Source: Blastocladiella emersonii ATCC 22665
Lineage: Eukaryota > Blastocladiomycota > Blastocladiomycetes > Blastocladiales > Blastocladiaceae
Reading direction: 5' to 3'
DNA length: 64,000 bases
NCBI GenBank assembly: GCA_025594325.1
Contig: JANHCV010000005.1
Span: 1,329,501 to 1,393,500 of the forward strand
Shown: one piece after another, positions 18,945-29,453 of the stretch
Position numbering within the stretch: position 1 is the stretch's first letter
Layout of the letters: each line of letters starts with the position of its first letter
Program-made: the position numbers and the translations under genes
Notes under the pieces: model-generated
What the model was told of the DNA's origin: nothing
The model's input: only the letters and a program-made list of their open reading frames with translations
Database searches by the model: none

Positions 18945-21408
18945 TCACGCGTGCGAGTCGCTCGAGCGCTGCCGCTTCGGCGAAACCACATCTACTGGGC
19001 GCACGGAGACACGGTCAGCGACGAATTCACAGGTGAGCGAGCAAGGAAAAGCCGTACCAGACTCGGCCTCGTGCGGCCGCTTGAGCGCGCCCGACGTAGA
19101 CGACGGCGACACCGGCGCGACAGCCGGCACCACCACCGCGGCGGCGGCCACCAGCATCTCGTCCTGGCCCACGACCGCCGCGCTGTCGGCGTGGATCACC
19201 GCCTTGGTCGGCGTGGTCAGGATCCCGCTGTCCTCGGGCCGCGGCACCGCCACCGCCAACGCCGTCGCGTCAATCGTCGCCGCCGACATGCCCTTGACGG
19301 GACTCGCGGGCCGGCTGAGCGACCGCGCGAGCGCCGTGGGCGAGGGCCGGACCGAGTGGATGACGCTGGCGAACTCGAGCGCGTCGGCCGCGGCTTCTGC
19401 CTCGAACGCCGCCAGCTGCTGCTGCGCCGAGGTCGGTGAGTGCGACGTGGATGCGGTCACGACCACGGGCGAGTGCGGCACGACGGCGGGCGACGCGAGC
19501 ACGGGCACGGGCACGGGCACGGGCTCGTCGTCCTCGGGCTCCTCGTACTCGACGAGCTCCGACAGCGTGTAGGCCTCGGTCGACTCGAGGTCGGCCTCGC
19601 GCGCCGCCGCCTCGGGTGCGGGGGCAGGGACCGGCTCGGCAGCGGCGACGACGACGTCCGTCAGCACGGGCGCCACGTCGGCGGCAGCCACCGGTTCCGC
19701 CACCACGGGCCCGACGGCCGCGACGGCGAGAGGAACGTCGTAAGGCTGGACGACGCCCTCCGCGGCGCAGTCAGCCGCGAGCAGCTGCTGGCGCGACGAG
19801 ACGCTGGCCGACCCGTCCTCGGACACGTCCGAGCCCGCGGCAGGCGAGTCCGCCGAAGCGACCTCGACGGGCGCGACGCCGTTGGGCACCGACTCGGGCA
19901 CGTGCTGGACCTCGACGTACTCGGCCTCGGTCGCCGCCGTCTCCTCCTCCACCACCTCCTCCTCGTCGGCGGGGTACACGGCGTTCTCCTCTTCCTCGTC
20001 GTACTCGAGGACGGGCTCCTCGCCGTCGTACTCAGCGTCGTGGTCCATGTCGGTGTCGAGCAGGTCGTTGGCGCGGCGGATCAGCTCGTCGAGCTTCCAC
20101 TGAGCCGAGGGTCCCTGGATCACGAGCTCGATGTTGAGCGGGTCCTCCGAGTCCGGGTACAGCGTGCAGCGCAGGTTCCAGAAGTTGATGAGGCGGTTGT
20201 CGTGGGCGATATCCGTCTCCTACACGACCGCACGGGAGTGTCAGTGACCAATCACGCGCACCATCACCGCGGCCGACCGCAAACCGTACCTCGTGAATAG
20301 TCAGTCCATCGAGATTCGAAAAGTGCAGCGCCACGTCCATGTTGACGAGGTCGAAGCGCAGCTTGAGGCGGCGCATGAAGTCGTTGATGGTGCCCTCGTA
20401 GAAGAGCTGCTCAATGTCGTCGAGCTCGGCGAACAGCGGGCCGGTCGCCGCGTCCGCGTCGGGCGTGAAGAGTGTGTAGGTGGCGCCGGCGTAGGTTAGC
20501 GTGATGAAGGCGTCAAACTCCTCCTCGGGACCGTCGTCCTCGTCGTCGTCGTCGGTCTCGTGGCTCGAGTGCGCGGCCGCATCGTCGGCAATGGCGGGGG
20601 CAGACTCCTCGGACGGCTGCTCGTCGCCCTCGGTCTCGTCTTCGGGGGCGGGCACGAGCTGCAGCGGGTCGTTGACGACGGTCTGAGGAGCGGCGGGGGT
20701 AGCGGAGGCGGAAACGGCAGCTACGGGTGCCTCGGGGAGAGCAACGACCTGGGGAGCGCTGGGACTGCGAGATGGGGATGCCGGGCGGGCAGCGAGAAGC
20801 GAGGGCTGCGAGTTCGCGGGGTGGGATGGGCTGCTGCTGCGGGACGAGAACGCGGCGGCGGCGGCGGGAGCAGGGGCGGAAGCGACGACAGCGGGCGGCA
20901 GCGAGGAGGACGACGGCTGGCGGTGCGGGCTGGACGGGATCGCCGAGATGGACGGGCTCGCGTACGGCGCAGAAGCAATCGGTGCAGCGAGCGGCGCCGA
21001 GAAGACCGTCGGCGACACGGCCGCAGCGGAGACCGTCGACACCGTCGACACCGTGGCCGTCGCGATCACGGGCACCGGCATCACTGGCGGCAGGACGGGC
21101 GACGTGGCCATGGGAACAGGCGAGAGCGGGGCGGCAGCTGGCGCGACGAAGACAGTCGCGGTAGCCGTAGCCGTGGTCGTCGTGACGGTGGCCACCGCGA
21201 CCTCGACGGCCATGGCGTCCTCGTCGTCGCCCTGCTGGTCGAGGGCCATGTCGGCGTCGTTCGCGGCGGGGTCCGTGGCCGCGTTCAGGTCCATGCCCAT
21301 GACGGCGTGCGCAATGGGCGCGGCCGAGCCTGTGTCGGCCATGACGACCTCGGGCGACTCGGTCCCGACGTGCGTGTCCAGCGGGACAAAGGGCGACGGG
21401 AAGGTCAT
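18945..21408 (-). CDS. Large acidic protein of unknown function
   Basis: Three exons: 21408-20290, 20219-19058, 18991-18945, giving 775 residues. The first and last thirds are low-complexity (Ala, Pro, Ser, Val; acidic runs such as EDDGPEEEFD and YDEEEENAVYP). A folded region of about 110 residues spans the first intron: FITLTYAGATYTLF, LFAELDDIEQLFYEGTINDF, LRFDLVNMDVALHFSNLDG, then IAHDNRLINFWNLRCTLYP. It resembles a domain of uncharacterised fungal proteins, but I cannot name it. The C-terminus ends in a basic cluster (PKRQR) that could be a nuclear localisation signal. The last intron is supported by a GTACG donor and CAGTAG acceptor that preserve frame. Confidence 0.65.
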
Positions 21409-22375
21409 TTTGGTGGGGATGCGTGCGTGCGATCAGGATGCGATGGATGGAGGGGACGCGTAGCGCGACGTGGTGACAGGGGTGGTAGGAAGTAGCGTGC
21501 AGACGGTTAGTGTACCACGGCGACAAGAGAAACCGTACGTGTGCCCGAGCGAGCAAAGCAACGGTGTTGAACGGGCAGGGCGATCAGGGCGACTAGGCCG
21601 AGTTCGGCGGATTGAGCGCTTTCTGAGGCGACCAGACACGGTTGCAGCGAGTGCAGCGTCGTTGCAGCAGCAGGATCGTTGCGGGACGCGATAGCGCATG
21701 GGTCGTCGGGGCGGGCGTTGAGCGCGACGGCAGGCGAAGCGAGAGATGAAAAATCACGTCAGCTGATCTCGCGTGGCCCCGACGCGAGAGTGTCTCGCAC
21801 CGACTCACTTGCGCGGGCGACGCGTCGCGAGGCCGACGTCGAGCGGGAGGGACGACTGACCGCTCGCTGAGAATGTTTGAGACGTGGTTAGCGCGAGCGG
21901 TTCCTGTTTGTGGGCTTCATTTCTGAGGCGACCTCAGGGACGTGGATCGGATCGACCATCACGTCGTCAATCATGACCATCTTCCTCACAAGCCGGACAC
22001 ACGCTCACTCAAGTACAATCCCTCTCTGAGCGCTCATACCACGAGGCTCGACTTTCCGCTCGCGACCCTGTCAAGCCTGGGCATGCGATGCGGGGCGTAC
22101 CAGGGCCGTACTCTGGTGCCAACTGCGCGCGACGCCCGAACCCACGGAATTGCCTCTCTATTAATCCTACACGAGATGCGTTATTCGCGCTGTCGCGACC
22201 CGTCCGTCGAGCCGGTGGCGCGTGGCGTTCATGAACACGCTTGTTGGTTGCATCGTTCATTTCCTCCACCCTGGATTTGTTTTCACTTCTCTCCTCCCCA
22301 TCGCCCGTGCACTCACGATGGCCTTCTTCTCCCCATTCCATCCCCAGTAACACTATACCCATTCGCGCCGCCGCC
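21409..22375. other. Divergent intergenic region
   Basis: About 970 bp between the acidic protein (minus) and the two-TM protein (plus). The two-TM frame is open upstream to about 22241 but has no ATG before 22376. A CGTCAGCTGA string lies near 21757, with GCGTCGCGAG-type GC-rich palindromic sequence nearby. No gene supported. Confidence 0.4.
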
Positions 22376-24403
22376 ATGCTGCCCCACCATGCAGCAGCAT
22401 CGGCGCCTCCGGCCGCCTCGATGCTCTCCACATCACCGCCGCGGCCCGCGCGGTCAGCGTCCTCGTTCGGCCAGCTGCAGCACACGCAGGTCTGCCCGCG
22501 GCACAACCCAATGCACTCGGCGACCCACGCGTGGCCGACGCCCGCGAGCGCCCCCTGCATCTGCTACGAGGCCATGTCCGAGATGGACCCGCTGTCGACG
22601 TCGCTGTCCTCGTCCCGCAGCGGCGGCGCTGCCCCGCACTCAACATTGCACAATTTCGTTGCAGCACAGGGTGTTGCCCCACCACCATCCGCAGCAGCGG
22701 AGCCGCAGCAGCAGCGTAGTGCTTCCGCGCTAAGCCACCCGGGCGGCGAAGCTCGCCCGCGCGCCTCGTCGTCAATCCACGGAAACGGGAACGGAACCCC
22801 GCGGATGCCGCTGGCGGCGTGCCCGCAAATAGAGGCCGCGCGCGAGGCCGAGCGGCGCGCGCTGCAGCTCATGGCGGCCAACGCCAAGTTCGTCGAGTCC
22901 CCGCCATCATCGCCGACGACGACGGCCGACCACGCTGCGCGGGCGCTGCTCTCGCCGACGACCGCGGCACCGCCTGCAGCCCCTCGCCGCGCGTCGCGCA
23001 CCGGCCTGTCGCTGCCGCAGTGGCAGGACCTGGGCTCGAGCTCGACGACGGTCGCGAGCTACACCATCACGTTCCCGCTCGCCACCCTGCCCGTCTCGGT
23101 CCCTCCCGCGCTCGGCACCGCGCTGCAGCCGCTGACGTACACGGCGATCCTGCGCGAGTTCCAGCGGCGGCACAGGACGTTTGCGGGGCAGGTGACGTAC
23201 TACACGGTGCTGTGCGGTCTCTCCCTCGCCGGCACGGCCGCGTCGTGCGTGCTGTTCGCGTTCCAGCGGCTGCGCCGCACCGACCTGCCGATCCTGTGTC
23301 TCGCGCTGCTCGTGTCGGTGATCTTCGTGGCGTCGGCGCTCATCTGCCGGCGCGCCGCCGCCAAGAACCAGGTCGAGAAGATGGAGGCGTACGCGGCGCA
23401 CCTCAACAAGACGAGCGTGGCCGCGCGCAACGAGCTCGCGCTCGCGGTCCCGCGCGGCAACTCGTACATGACGCTCGAGCGCCAGGCCGCCGGCGTGTTC
23501 GCCGACGGGAGCAGCGTTGGGGATGATGACGACCCGTGGGCGCCGTACAAGGACGAGCGCTCGGCGGCGTCGGGGACGTGTACCCTGACGTGGTCGGTGC
23601 ACGTCAACGACGCGACGCGCGTCATCAGCGTCCGCGTCGCGCTGATCCGGAACCAGTGCCCCGACACCGTGCCCGCGCACGGCAAGCTCGGCGGCGGCGG
23701 CGGTCGCGGCCGGTCCATGTCCTCGGGCGCCGTCGACTGGATGCGGCGCGACGGCACGCTGCCGTCGTACCGCACGGCGCCGAGCACGGGCAGCCGCAGC
23801 CACGGTCCGCCGTCACCGCATCACCCGAGCGGCAGCCTGCGGATCCAGACCACCCCCATCGTCGCTCCGGCGGCCGAAGGCGGTGCGCTCTCGCCGCTCA
23901 GCCCGACGTCACCGAGCACCGCGACCAACTTCACGGCGCGCGACCCGCCGGTCCAGCTGCAGCGTTTATTCCTCTCTCTGGACCGGACCATCGAGCGGCG
24001 GACGGACGCGAACCTGGGCCCCGTCAAGCTCGCGTCGCCGGTGCAGCACCCGTCGCCGCGCGCGCACCTGCTGGCCATGTCGCCGCCGGCCAGCGGGTCG
24101 CCGCGCGCGGTCCAGCTCGCGTCTCCGCTCCCTCCGCCGCCAACCCCACCCACGATCGAGCGGCCCGGCGCAGCAGCACACCCGTCGGTCGTGATCGTGG
24201 GCCGTGTGCGGTCGTCGTCGGCGCCCGAGCGGCCCGTGTTCCAGCCGGTGCAGGTGCAGCCGGCGGTGCAGTTCCCGATCCGCACGTCAACGTCGCACGC
24301 GCGGCACTCGGCGCGTACGCCGCGGATCACGTCCGCGTCGCAGATGTTGCAGGTCGTCGACACGAATGCGAACGAGGAGCTCAGCTCGCTGGGCGGGTAC
24401 TGA
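22376..24403 (+). CDS. Two-TM membrane protein, tandem paralogue 1
   Basis: 675 residues, no intron. A disordered N-terminus contains a Cys/His cluster (CPRHNPMH and CICYEAM). The conserved core at about residues 220-345 has YTITFPLATLPVSVPPALG, LTYTAILREFQRRHRTFAGQ, two membrane helices (VLCGLSLAGTAASCVLFAF and LPILCLALLVSVIFVASALI), then a basic helix RRAAAKNQVEKMEAYAAHLN. A Trp-Ser-Val-His-Val segment follows, then a long low-complexity tail. The same order occurs in the next gene (24829-25953). I do not recognise the family. A hairpin membrane anchor with both ends cytosolic is the simplest topology. The start is the first ATG of the open frame. Confidence 0.7.
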   Translation: MLPHHAAASAPPAASMLSTSPPRPARSASSFGQLQHTQVCPRHNPMHSATHAWPTPASAPCICYEAMSEMDPLSTSLSSSRSGGAAPHSTLHNFVAAQGVAPPPSAAAEPQQQRSASALSHPGGEARPRASSSIHGNGNGTPRMPLAACPQIEAAREAERRALQLMAANAKFVESPPSSPTTTADHAARALLSPTTAAPPAAPRRASRTGLSLPQWQDLGSSSTTVASYTITFPLATLPVSVPPALGTALQPLTYTAILREFQRRHRTFAGQVTYYTVLCGLSLAGTAASCVLFAFQRLRRTDLPILCLALLVSVIFVASALICRRAAAKNQVEKMEAYAAHLNKTSVAARNELALAVPRGNSYMTLERQAAGVFADGSSVGDDDDPWAPYKDERSAASGTCTLTWSVHVNDATRVISVRVALIRNQCPDTVPAHGKLGGGGGRGRSMSSGAVDWMRRDGTLPSYRTAPSTGSRSHGPPSPHHPSGSLRIQTTPIVAPAAEGGALSPLSPTSPSTATNFTARDPPVQLQRLFLSLDRTIERRTDANLGPVKLASPVQHPSPRAHLLAMSPPASGSPRAVQLASPLPPPPTPPTIERPGAAAHPSVVIVGRVRSSSAPERPVFQPVQVQPAVQFPIRTSTSHARHSARTPRITSASQMLQVVDTNANEELSSLGGY

Positions 24404-24828
24404 GCTTGGTGGGGCAGAATACATGTACATACACTTGCACGCGTTCCATCAGCACACAGCGCGAGCGACGTCACTCCACTCCCGACCTTCTGGAACCGCC
24501 GCGATCGGGGTTCCGCGAATCCGGTGCAGGTGCCGATGCTATTGCGCGGGTGTGGCTGAGCACGTCGGTCCCTGCCGCCGCGTGGCGCGTGGCGTTACCG
24601 CTTGCTTCAAGCGTGATGAAATTTGAACGCGAATGTGCTCCAGCCTCGCTGCCCTTCTTTCGGCTGTTTGCGCCTGCGCACGGCCAAACGCGTGGCGCGG
24701 CGGGGAGGACGCGGAGCACAGGCACTCAGGCCATAGCCTGAGCGTGCCCCCTCTTTCTCTCCCTGGGTCCCGCGCGCGACGTACTCTCTTTAGACAAGAC
24801 CGAACCGACTAGACATCAACAGCGCATC
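24404..24828. other. Intergenic region between tandem paralogues
   Basis: About 425 bp with no supported gene. It is the 3' flank of the first two-TM gene and the promoter region of the second. Confidence 0.4.
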
Positions 24829-25953
24829 ATGACCGTGACAAGCGACACCGCGAGCGACCTGGAGACGGCCGTCGGCCTCAACGACAACGACGACGTGTGC
24901 GCGCTCGCCGAGCCGTGCCTGCTGCACGGCCCCGACGCGGACCCGTTCGAGGCGGCCGAGCACGGCGCCGTGTGCACGTGCAGCAACACGGCGTCCGAGC
25001 TCGCCTTCACCGTGATTGGGATCGGCGCGGCGTTCCGCGGCGGGTTCGGGATGGCCGCAGCGCGGCAGCTGCTTGGTGGCAGCAAGAAGCCGACCGTGCA
25101 GCCGCCACGAAAGCTCGAGCCGCGGCCGCTGTCCATGGCCGCCGTGTCGTCGCGGCGGCACACGGTGGTCGAGGTCCCATCACCATCTCAACAGCAACAA
25201 CTCTCGCCCATCGCAGCGACGGCCACCGTGACGATGACGCCGACGACGGCCGTGTTCCCCGGCAGCCCCGCGTCCGCGGCCATCTCGCTGAGCCCCGCCG
25301 AGTTCTGCCTGCCGTTCCCCTTCACCCCGTCCGTGATCCCGGTCCCGCGCGCGCTCGCGCCGTGCATCGACGGTCCGTCCATGTACCTGATCCTGACCGA
25401 GTTTTCGCGGCTGCACACGGTGACGACGCGGCCGGTGCGGTACCTGCTACTCTGGCTCGCCTTCATGGGCCTGCACGTCGTCGTGTCCAGCACCCTCCTC
25501 GCGCTCCCGGAGCTCCGCGACACGTACCTGGCGCTGCTCGCCCTGTACCTCGTCGTGTCGTTGATGGGCGCGGTCGCGGGGCTCCTGTACCTGCGCACGG
25601 CGCTCGCGGGGCGGCGCGACACGCTGCGCGGGTACGCGGGCAAGCTCAACGAGGCGGCGAGGAAGCAGGCGCGGCGCGCGGCGTCGGTCGCGAGCGCGCA
25701 CCCGGGCGCGGTACCGGATTTCGAAAACGGGCGGCATCTCGTCGAGTGGGCTGTCGAGGTCGAGGACCGCGGCACGACGTGTCTCCTTGTCGCAAGACCC
25801 ATCGTCGTGCAAGTCAAGGACCCGGTTGCGCCCCTGTCGCCCGCCATCATGTCCCCGCCGACGCCGACGCACGCGCGGTGGGCGCACAACCCGGCGTGGA
25901 TGGCGCCGCCGCCGCAGCAGGTCGAGGTCGCGCCGTATGGGCGGGCCGTGTAA
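24829..25953 (+). CDS. Two-TM membrane protein, tandem paralogue 2
   Basis: 374 residues, no intron, same strand and about 425 bp after its paralogue. A Cys-rich N-terminus (CALAEPCLLHG and VCTCSNTA) precedes the conserved core: FCLPFPFTPSVIPVPRALAP, MYLILTEFSRLHTVTTRPVR, membrane helices YLLLWLAFMGLHVVVSSTLL and LLALYLVVSLMGAVAGLLYL, then LRGYAGKLNEAARKQARRAA. EWAVEVEDRG corresponds to the Trp-Ser-Val-His-Val segment of paralogue 1. It lacks most of the long Ser/Pro tail. Divergence is high, so the duplication is old or fast-evolving. Function unknown. Confidence 0.75.
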   Translation: MTVTSDTASDLETAVGLNDNDDVCALAEPCLLHGPDADPFEAAEHGAVCTCSNTASELAFTVIGIGAAFRGGFGMAAARQLLGGSKKPTVQPPRKLEPRPLSMAAVSSRRHTVVEVPSPSQQQQLSPIAATATVTMTPTTAVFPGSPASAAISLSPAEFCLPFPFTPSVIPVPRALAPCIDGPSMYLILTEFSRLHTVTTRPVRYLLLWLAFMGLHVVVSSTLLALPELRDTYLALLALYLVVSLMGAVAGLLYLRTALAGRRDTLRGYAGKLNEAARKQARRAASVASAHPGAVPDFENGRHLVEWAVEVEDRGTTCLLVARPIVVQVKDPVAPLSPAIMSPPTPTHARWAHNPAWMAPPPQQVEVAPYGRAV

Positions 25954-26869
25954 ACAGTTTGGGGGCGAATAAACCAATGATTCCAAATGCTTCGCGACTG
26001 CGCACGGAAGGAAGCGAGGGAACCCCGTTCGCGAAAACGTGTCCCTGCGAGCCGAGTGATCAGCTGAGTGATGGAGAGAACGGGGACCCACACAAGGTAA
26101 AGTGGGGGAGGGTGCTCGCGCCGGTGCTCGCGGACTGGGTCCACCGTGGCCACCGTGGGGAGGGCCCGGGGCCCTCGCGAACGATGTGGGAGACGCGCGC
26201 ACGCGAACGTTTCTCGCGCGCCGAATTCACGCGTCTCGCACCGCGCCGCGGAGAGCGCGGCCTTCGGTCGCGTCACTTTCCTTTCGCCAAGAAGCCGGCT
26301 GACCGTTCACGCGCCCGCCCGCGATGGCCATGAAAAAAGGCTGTTCGCGCTCATCGTCACGTTCATCATCGGGCGACGAAACGCGCGTCGCGGCGTCGCG
26401 AACGAGCGTCCACGCGATGACGATGGCGCCGGTCGCCCGCAGATGCGCGGATGCGGATGGAGATGGAGATGGAGCAAACGAGTCACGCGTGTCGCGCGCG
26501 CGGCGCCGCACGACCATCTCTCACGTGCGGTGGCTGCGGGTTGATCGCATCATCTTATCTCTGGCCCTCGGGCGCCTGCCTGATGCGGGCGTGGCGCGCC
26601 GCGCGGCTGGGAGACACCGCGGCGCGCGCCGTGACAACGTGTTCGGCAGCGAACATGAACGGCGAGCGCTGGGTGCTGATGGATTTTCCGTTCCTTGCCT
26701 CTTGGTCCCCATCGCATCTCGCTGGCGGCCGTGGCCCTCGTCTCTCGTCCCTGGCCCTCGCCCGGATCTATAAAGCGCGCCGGGTCCCCGCGCTCTCCCT
26801 CCTCGACCATCATCCAACTGACCAACCGACCTCGCTTGCTCTGCATCAACCAACCCCTCACCACCAACC
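25954..26869. other. Intergenic region upstream of homocitrate synthase
   Basis: About 915 bp. It contains a TATA box near 26769 and a CACGTG about 345 bp upstream of the lysine gene. Dense CGCG-rich sequence lies around 26200-26650. Open frames here have no protein character. Confidence 0.45.
26769..26774 (+). promoter_or_regulatory. TATA box of homocitrate synthase
   Basis: TATAAA sits in the context GGATCTATAAAGCGC, 101 bp upstream of the ATG at 26870, followed by a CT-rich leader. It is the clearest TATA box I noticed in the window and fits a regulated biosynthetic gene. Confidence 0.6.
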
Positions 26870-28237
26870 ATGTCTCCTCACGCCAACAACTCGCCGACCG
26901 CGGCCTTCCACCCCACCTCGATTGCCCAGCTGCTGCGCCGCGACGACGCGCACTCGCGTGTGCGGAATTTCGCCGTCATCGACACGACGCTGCGAGGTCC
27001 GTCCTCCCCCCCCTTTCCTCCACCGATGGACCACCCCCTACTCACATTTCCGGGCAATGTAGAGGGCGAGCAGTTTGCGACGGCGCACTTCGACACGGCA
27101 ACCAAGGTGGCGATCGCGCGCGCGCTCGACGACTTCGGCGTCGACTACATCGAGGTGAGCTCTCCCGCGGCGTCGCCGCAGTCGCGCGCCGACTGCGAGA
27201 CGATTGCGCGGCTCGGTCTGCGGGCCAAGGTGCTGACGCACGTCCGGTGCCACATGGACGACGCGCGGATCGCAGTCGAGACGGGGGTCGCGGGCGTGAA
27301 CGTGGTGATCGGCACGTCGTCGATCCTGCGCGACTTCTCGCACGGCAAGGACATGGACTACATTCTGCGGCAGGCGACCGAGGTGATCACCTTCATCAAG
27401 TCGCGCGGGCTCGAGGTGCGGTTCTCGTCCGAGGACTCGTTCCGCAGCGACCTCGTCGACCTGCTGTCGCTGTACCGCGCCGTCGACAAGCTCGGCGTGC
27501 ACCGCGTCGGCGTCGCGGACACGGTCGGGTGCGCGGACCCGCGCCAGGTGTACGACCTGGTGCGCACGCTGCGCGGCGTCGTGTCGTGCGACATCGAGTG
27601 CCACTTCCACGACGATACCGGGTGCGCCATCGCCAACGCGTACGCGGCGCTCGAGGCGGGGGCGACGCACATCGACACGTGCGTGCTGGGCATCGGCGAG
27701 CGGAACGGCATCACGCCGCTCGGCGGCCTCATGGCCCGCATGTACACGGCCGGCCGCGAGTACATCACGGGCAAGTACCGCCTGCCGCAGCTGCGCGCGC
27801 TCGAGCTCCTCGTCGCCGACGCGGTCGACGTCCAGGTGCCCTTCAACAACTACGTGACGGGCATGTGCAGCTTCGTGCACAAGGCCGGGATCCACTCCAA
27901 GGCGGTCCTCAACAACCCGGCCACCTACGAGATCCTGCGCCCCGAGGACTTTGGGGTGGAGCGCACGGTCGCCATCGGCCACCGGCTCACCGGGTGGAAC
28001 GCCGTCAAGTCGCGCATCGCGCAGCTCGGGCTCGCGGGCACCCTCGATGACCACGCGGCCAAGGCCATCACAGCCCACATCAAGGCCGCGTCCGACGCGC
28101 GCCCGCTGGCGCTCGACGAGGTCGACGCCGTGATCCGCGGGTGGTCGGCCAACGTCAAGGCGGCGCAGCGCGAGGTGTCGGAGCCAGAACTCGTGGTGGC
28201 CGAGGTGGCGGCGGTCGCGGCCACGGCCGAGGCGTGA
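26870..28237 (+). CDS. LYS20: Homocitrate synthase
   Basis: Two exons (26870-26996, 27063-28237), 433 residues. The intron lies within the signature DTTLREGEQF and splicing restores it. Family motifs follow: [66 protein letters not shown] (metal-binding His-x-His nearby), [12 protein letters not shown] and [16 protein letters not shown]. The enzyme condenses acetyl-CoA with 2-oxoglutarate, the first committed step of the alpha-aminoadipate lysine pathway of fungi. Length matches Lys20/Lys21. No obvious N-terminal mitochondrial presequence is visible. In yeast it is feedback-inhibited by lysine; the C-terminal LRAL region is present. Confidence 0.95.
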   Translation: MSPHANNSPTAAFHPTSIAQLLRRDDAHSRVRNFAVIDTTLRGPSSPPFPPPMDHPLLTFPGNVEGEQFATAHFDTATKVAIARALDDFGVDYIEVSSPAASPQSRADCETIARLGLRAKVLTHVRCHMDDARIAVETGVAGVNVVIGTSSILRDFSHGKDMDYILRQATEVITFIKSRGLEVRFSSEDSFRSDLVDLLSLYRAVDKLGVHRVGVADTVGCADPRQVYDLVRTLRGVVSCDIECHFHDDTGCAIANAYAALEAGATHIDTCVLGIGERNGITPLGGLMARMYTAGREYITGKYRLPQLRALELLVADAVDVQVPFNNYVTGMCSFVHKAGIHSKAVLNNPATYEILRPEDFGVERTVAIGHRLTGWNAVKSRIAQLGLAGTLDDHAAKAITAHIKAASDARPLALDEVDAVIRGWSANVKAAQREVSEPELVVAEVAAVAATAEA

Positions 28238-28338
28238 TCGATGGATGGTGCTGCTCATACTATTACCCTACCCTTTTTGTACATTCACTCCTCCTCCCCT
28301 CTAAGGGATACACGAACGAACCCGTTATTTTTATCACT

Positions 28339-29361
28339 CTACTCCTGCTTCGACTCCTCCTCGACCTTCTCAGGTGCTGGTGGCGCAGCGGCAACGGCCT
28401 TGCCGCCCTTCTTCCCGCCCTTGCCCACCGCCTCCTCTTCGGCGGAGACGACCTTCTTGCCAACAATCGTCGCCATGATCTTGGACCCAGCCGCGGCGGG
28501 CGGCTTGGCGACACTCGCCGTGGCATCCGCGAGCGCCGCGAGCACCTTGTCGATCACCTCCTCCTTGCGCGGCGCGCCTTTGCCGCCCTTCTGCTGCACG
28601 ACGATCTTGACCTTGAACCCCTTGGCCAAAAACTCGCGCGCGCGGTTGACCTTGACGGCGACATCGTTGGCGGCCGCCGCCGCGGACACCTGGACCTCCT
28701 TCTCGGTCTGCTCGGGCGCGGCGGCCTTCTTCTGCTTCTGCTTGGCGTACTGCGCCGCGCGCGAGACGAGTTTCACGACGGAGAGCGGGCGGCCGGTGTT
28801 GGGGTCCGGGCGCGTCGCGACTTGGACCACGTCGTACTGCGTCCGGTCGGTTCCGCCGAAAATGACGCGCAGGTCGGCGAGACCCGCGTCTTTCCCCTCG
28901 GCGTCGACGTGGAAGACGGGGATCGGCGACGAGGCGGGGACGCCGCGCGAGAGCGCGGCGAAGAGAAAGTCGTTCTTGAGCGGCCCGCTCGGCGGCGCGG
29001 GCATCCGGCGCGGCGGCGCGCTGTCCGTGGTGGGCGGAGCGGGACGCGGCGGCTGCGCGGGACCACCGCCAAAGTGCGACGGACGCGGCTGCGCAGGACC
29101 GCCCATGGTCGGACGCGGCGGGCGCGGGCCCGGGCCCGGAGTCGCAAAGTAGTTGCCGCCCGCGGGCCGGCTGCCGCCGGTGCCCGCGCCGGGACCCGAG
29201 GTAGCACCACCCGCGGGCCGCGGGCGCAGCGCGGGGTACCTGCTCGCGCCACCGCCGCTGCCGCCGCCGTTGTACGCGGCGACACTGGAGGACGAGAACC
29301 CGCGGCGTGCGACCGCGGTTGCGATGCACCGAGTGCGGAGGGTGCTGGACAAGTAGTTCAT
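28339..29361 (-). CDS. Mitochondrial translation initiation factor IF3
   Basis: 340 residues, no intron. The start MNYLSSTLRTRCIATAVARR is a typical mitochondrial presequence. A Gly/Pro/Ala-rich linker (about 35-110) follows. The IF3 N-domain reads PLKNDFLFAALSRGVPASSP then DLRVIFGGTDRTQYDVVQVA. A linker helix (SRAAQYAKQKQKKA) leads to the C-domain KEVQVSAAAAANDVAVKVNR, AREFLAKGFKVKIVVQ and IMATIVGKK. The AND and REFL.KG.KVKI motifs are diagnostic for IF3. It would bind the mitoribosomal small subunit and select the start codon (yeast AIM23 type). TCATGTGA lies about 70 bp upstream (29428-29435). It ends near the homocitrate synthase gene on the opposite strand (tail to tail). Confidence 0.88.
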   Translation of the reverse strand: MNYLSSTLRTRCIATAVARRGFSSSSVAAYNGGGSGGGASRYPALRPRPAGGATSGPGAGTGGSRPAGGNYFATPGPGPRPPRPTMGGPAQPRPSHFGGGPAQPPRPAPPTTDSAPPRRMPAPPSGPLKNDFLFAALSRGVPASSPIPVFHVDAEGKDAGLADLRVIFGGTDRTQYDVVQVATRPDPNTGRPLSVVKLVSRAAQYAKQKQKKAAAPEQTEKEVQVSAAAAANDVAVKVNRAREFLAKGFKVKIVVQQKGGKGAPRKEEVIDKVLAALADATASVAKPPAAAGSKIMATIVGKKVVSAEEEAVGKGGKKGGKAVAAAPPAPEKVEEESKQE

Positions 29362-29453
29362 TGCAGGGTGGTGGTGGTGGTCGCGAAGCGCGATCTCGCG
29401 TCGTTCGCGCTGAGTTGATCAACGAGCTCACATGACCTTGAAGGGGAATGTAT

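Noticed and set aside
19498-19530. GGGCAC tandem repeat as a regulatory element
   Set aside because: It encodes a Pro-Val repeat in the acidic protein and is better explained as low-complexity coding sequence.
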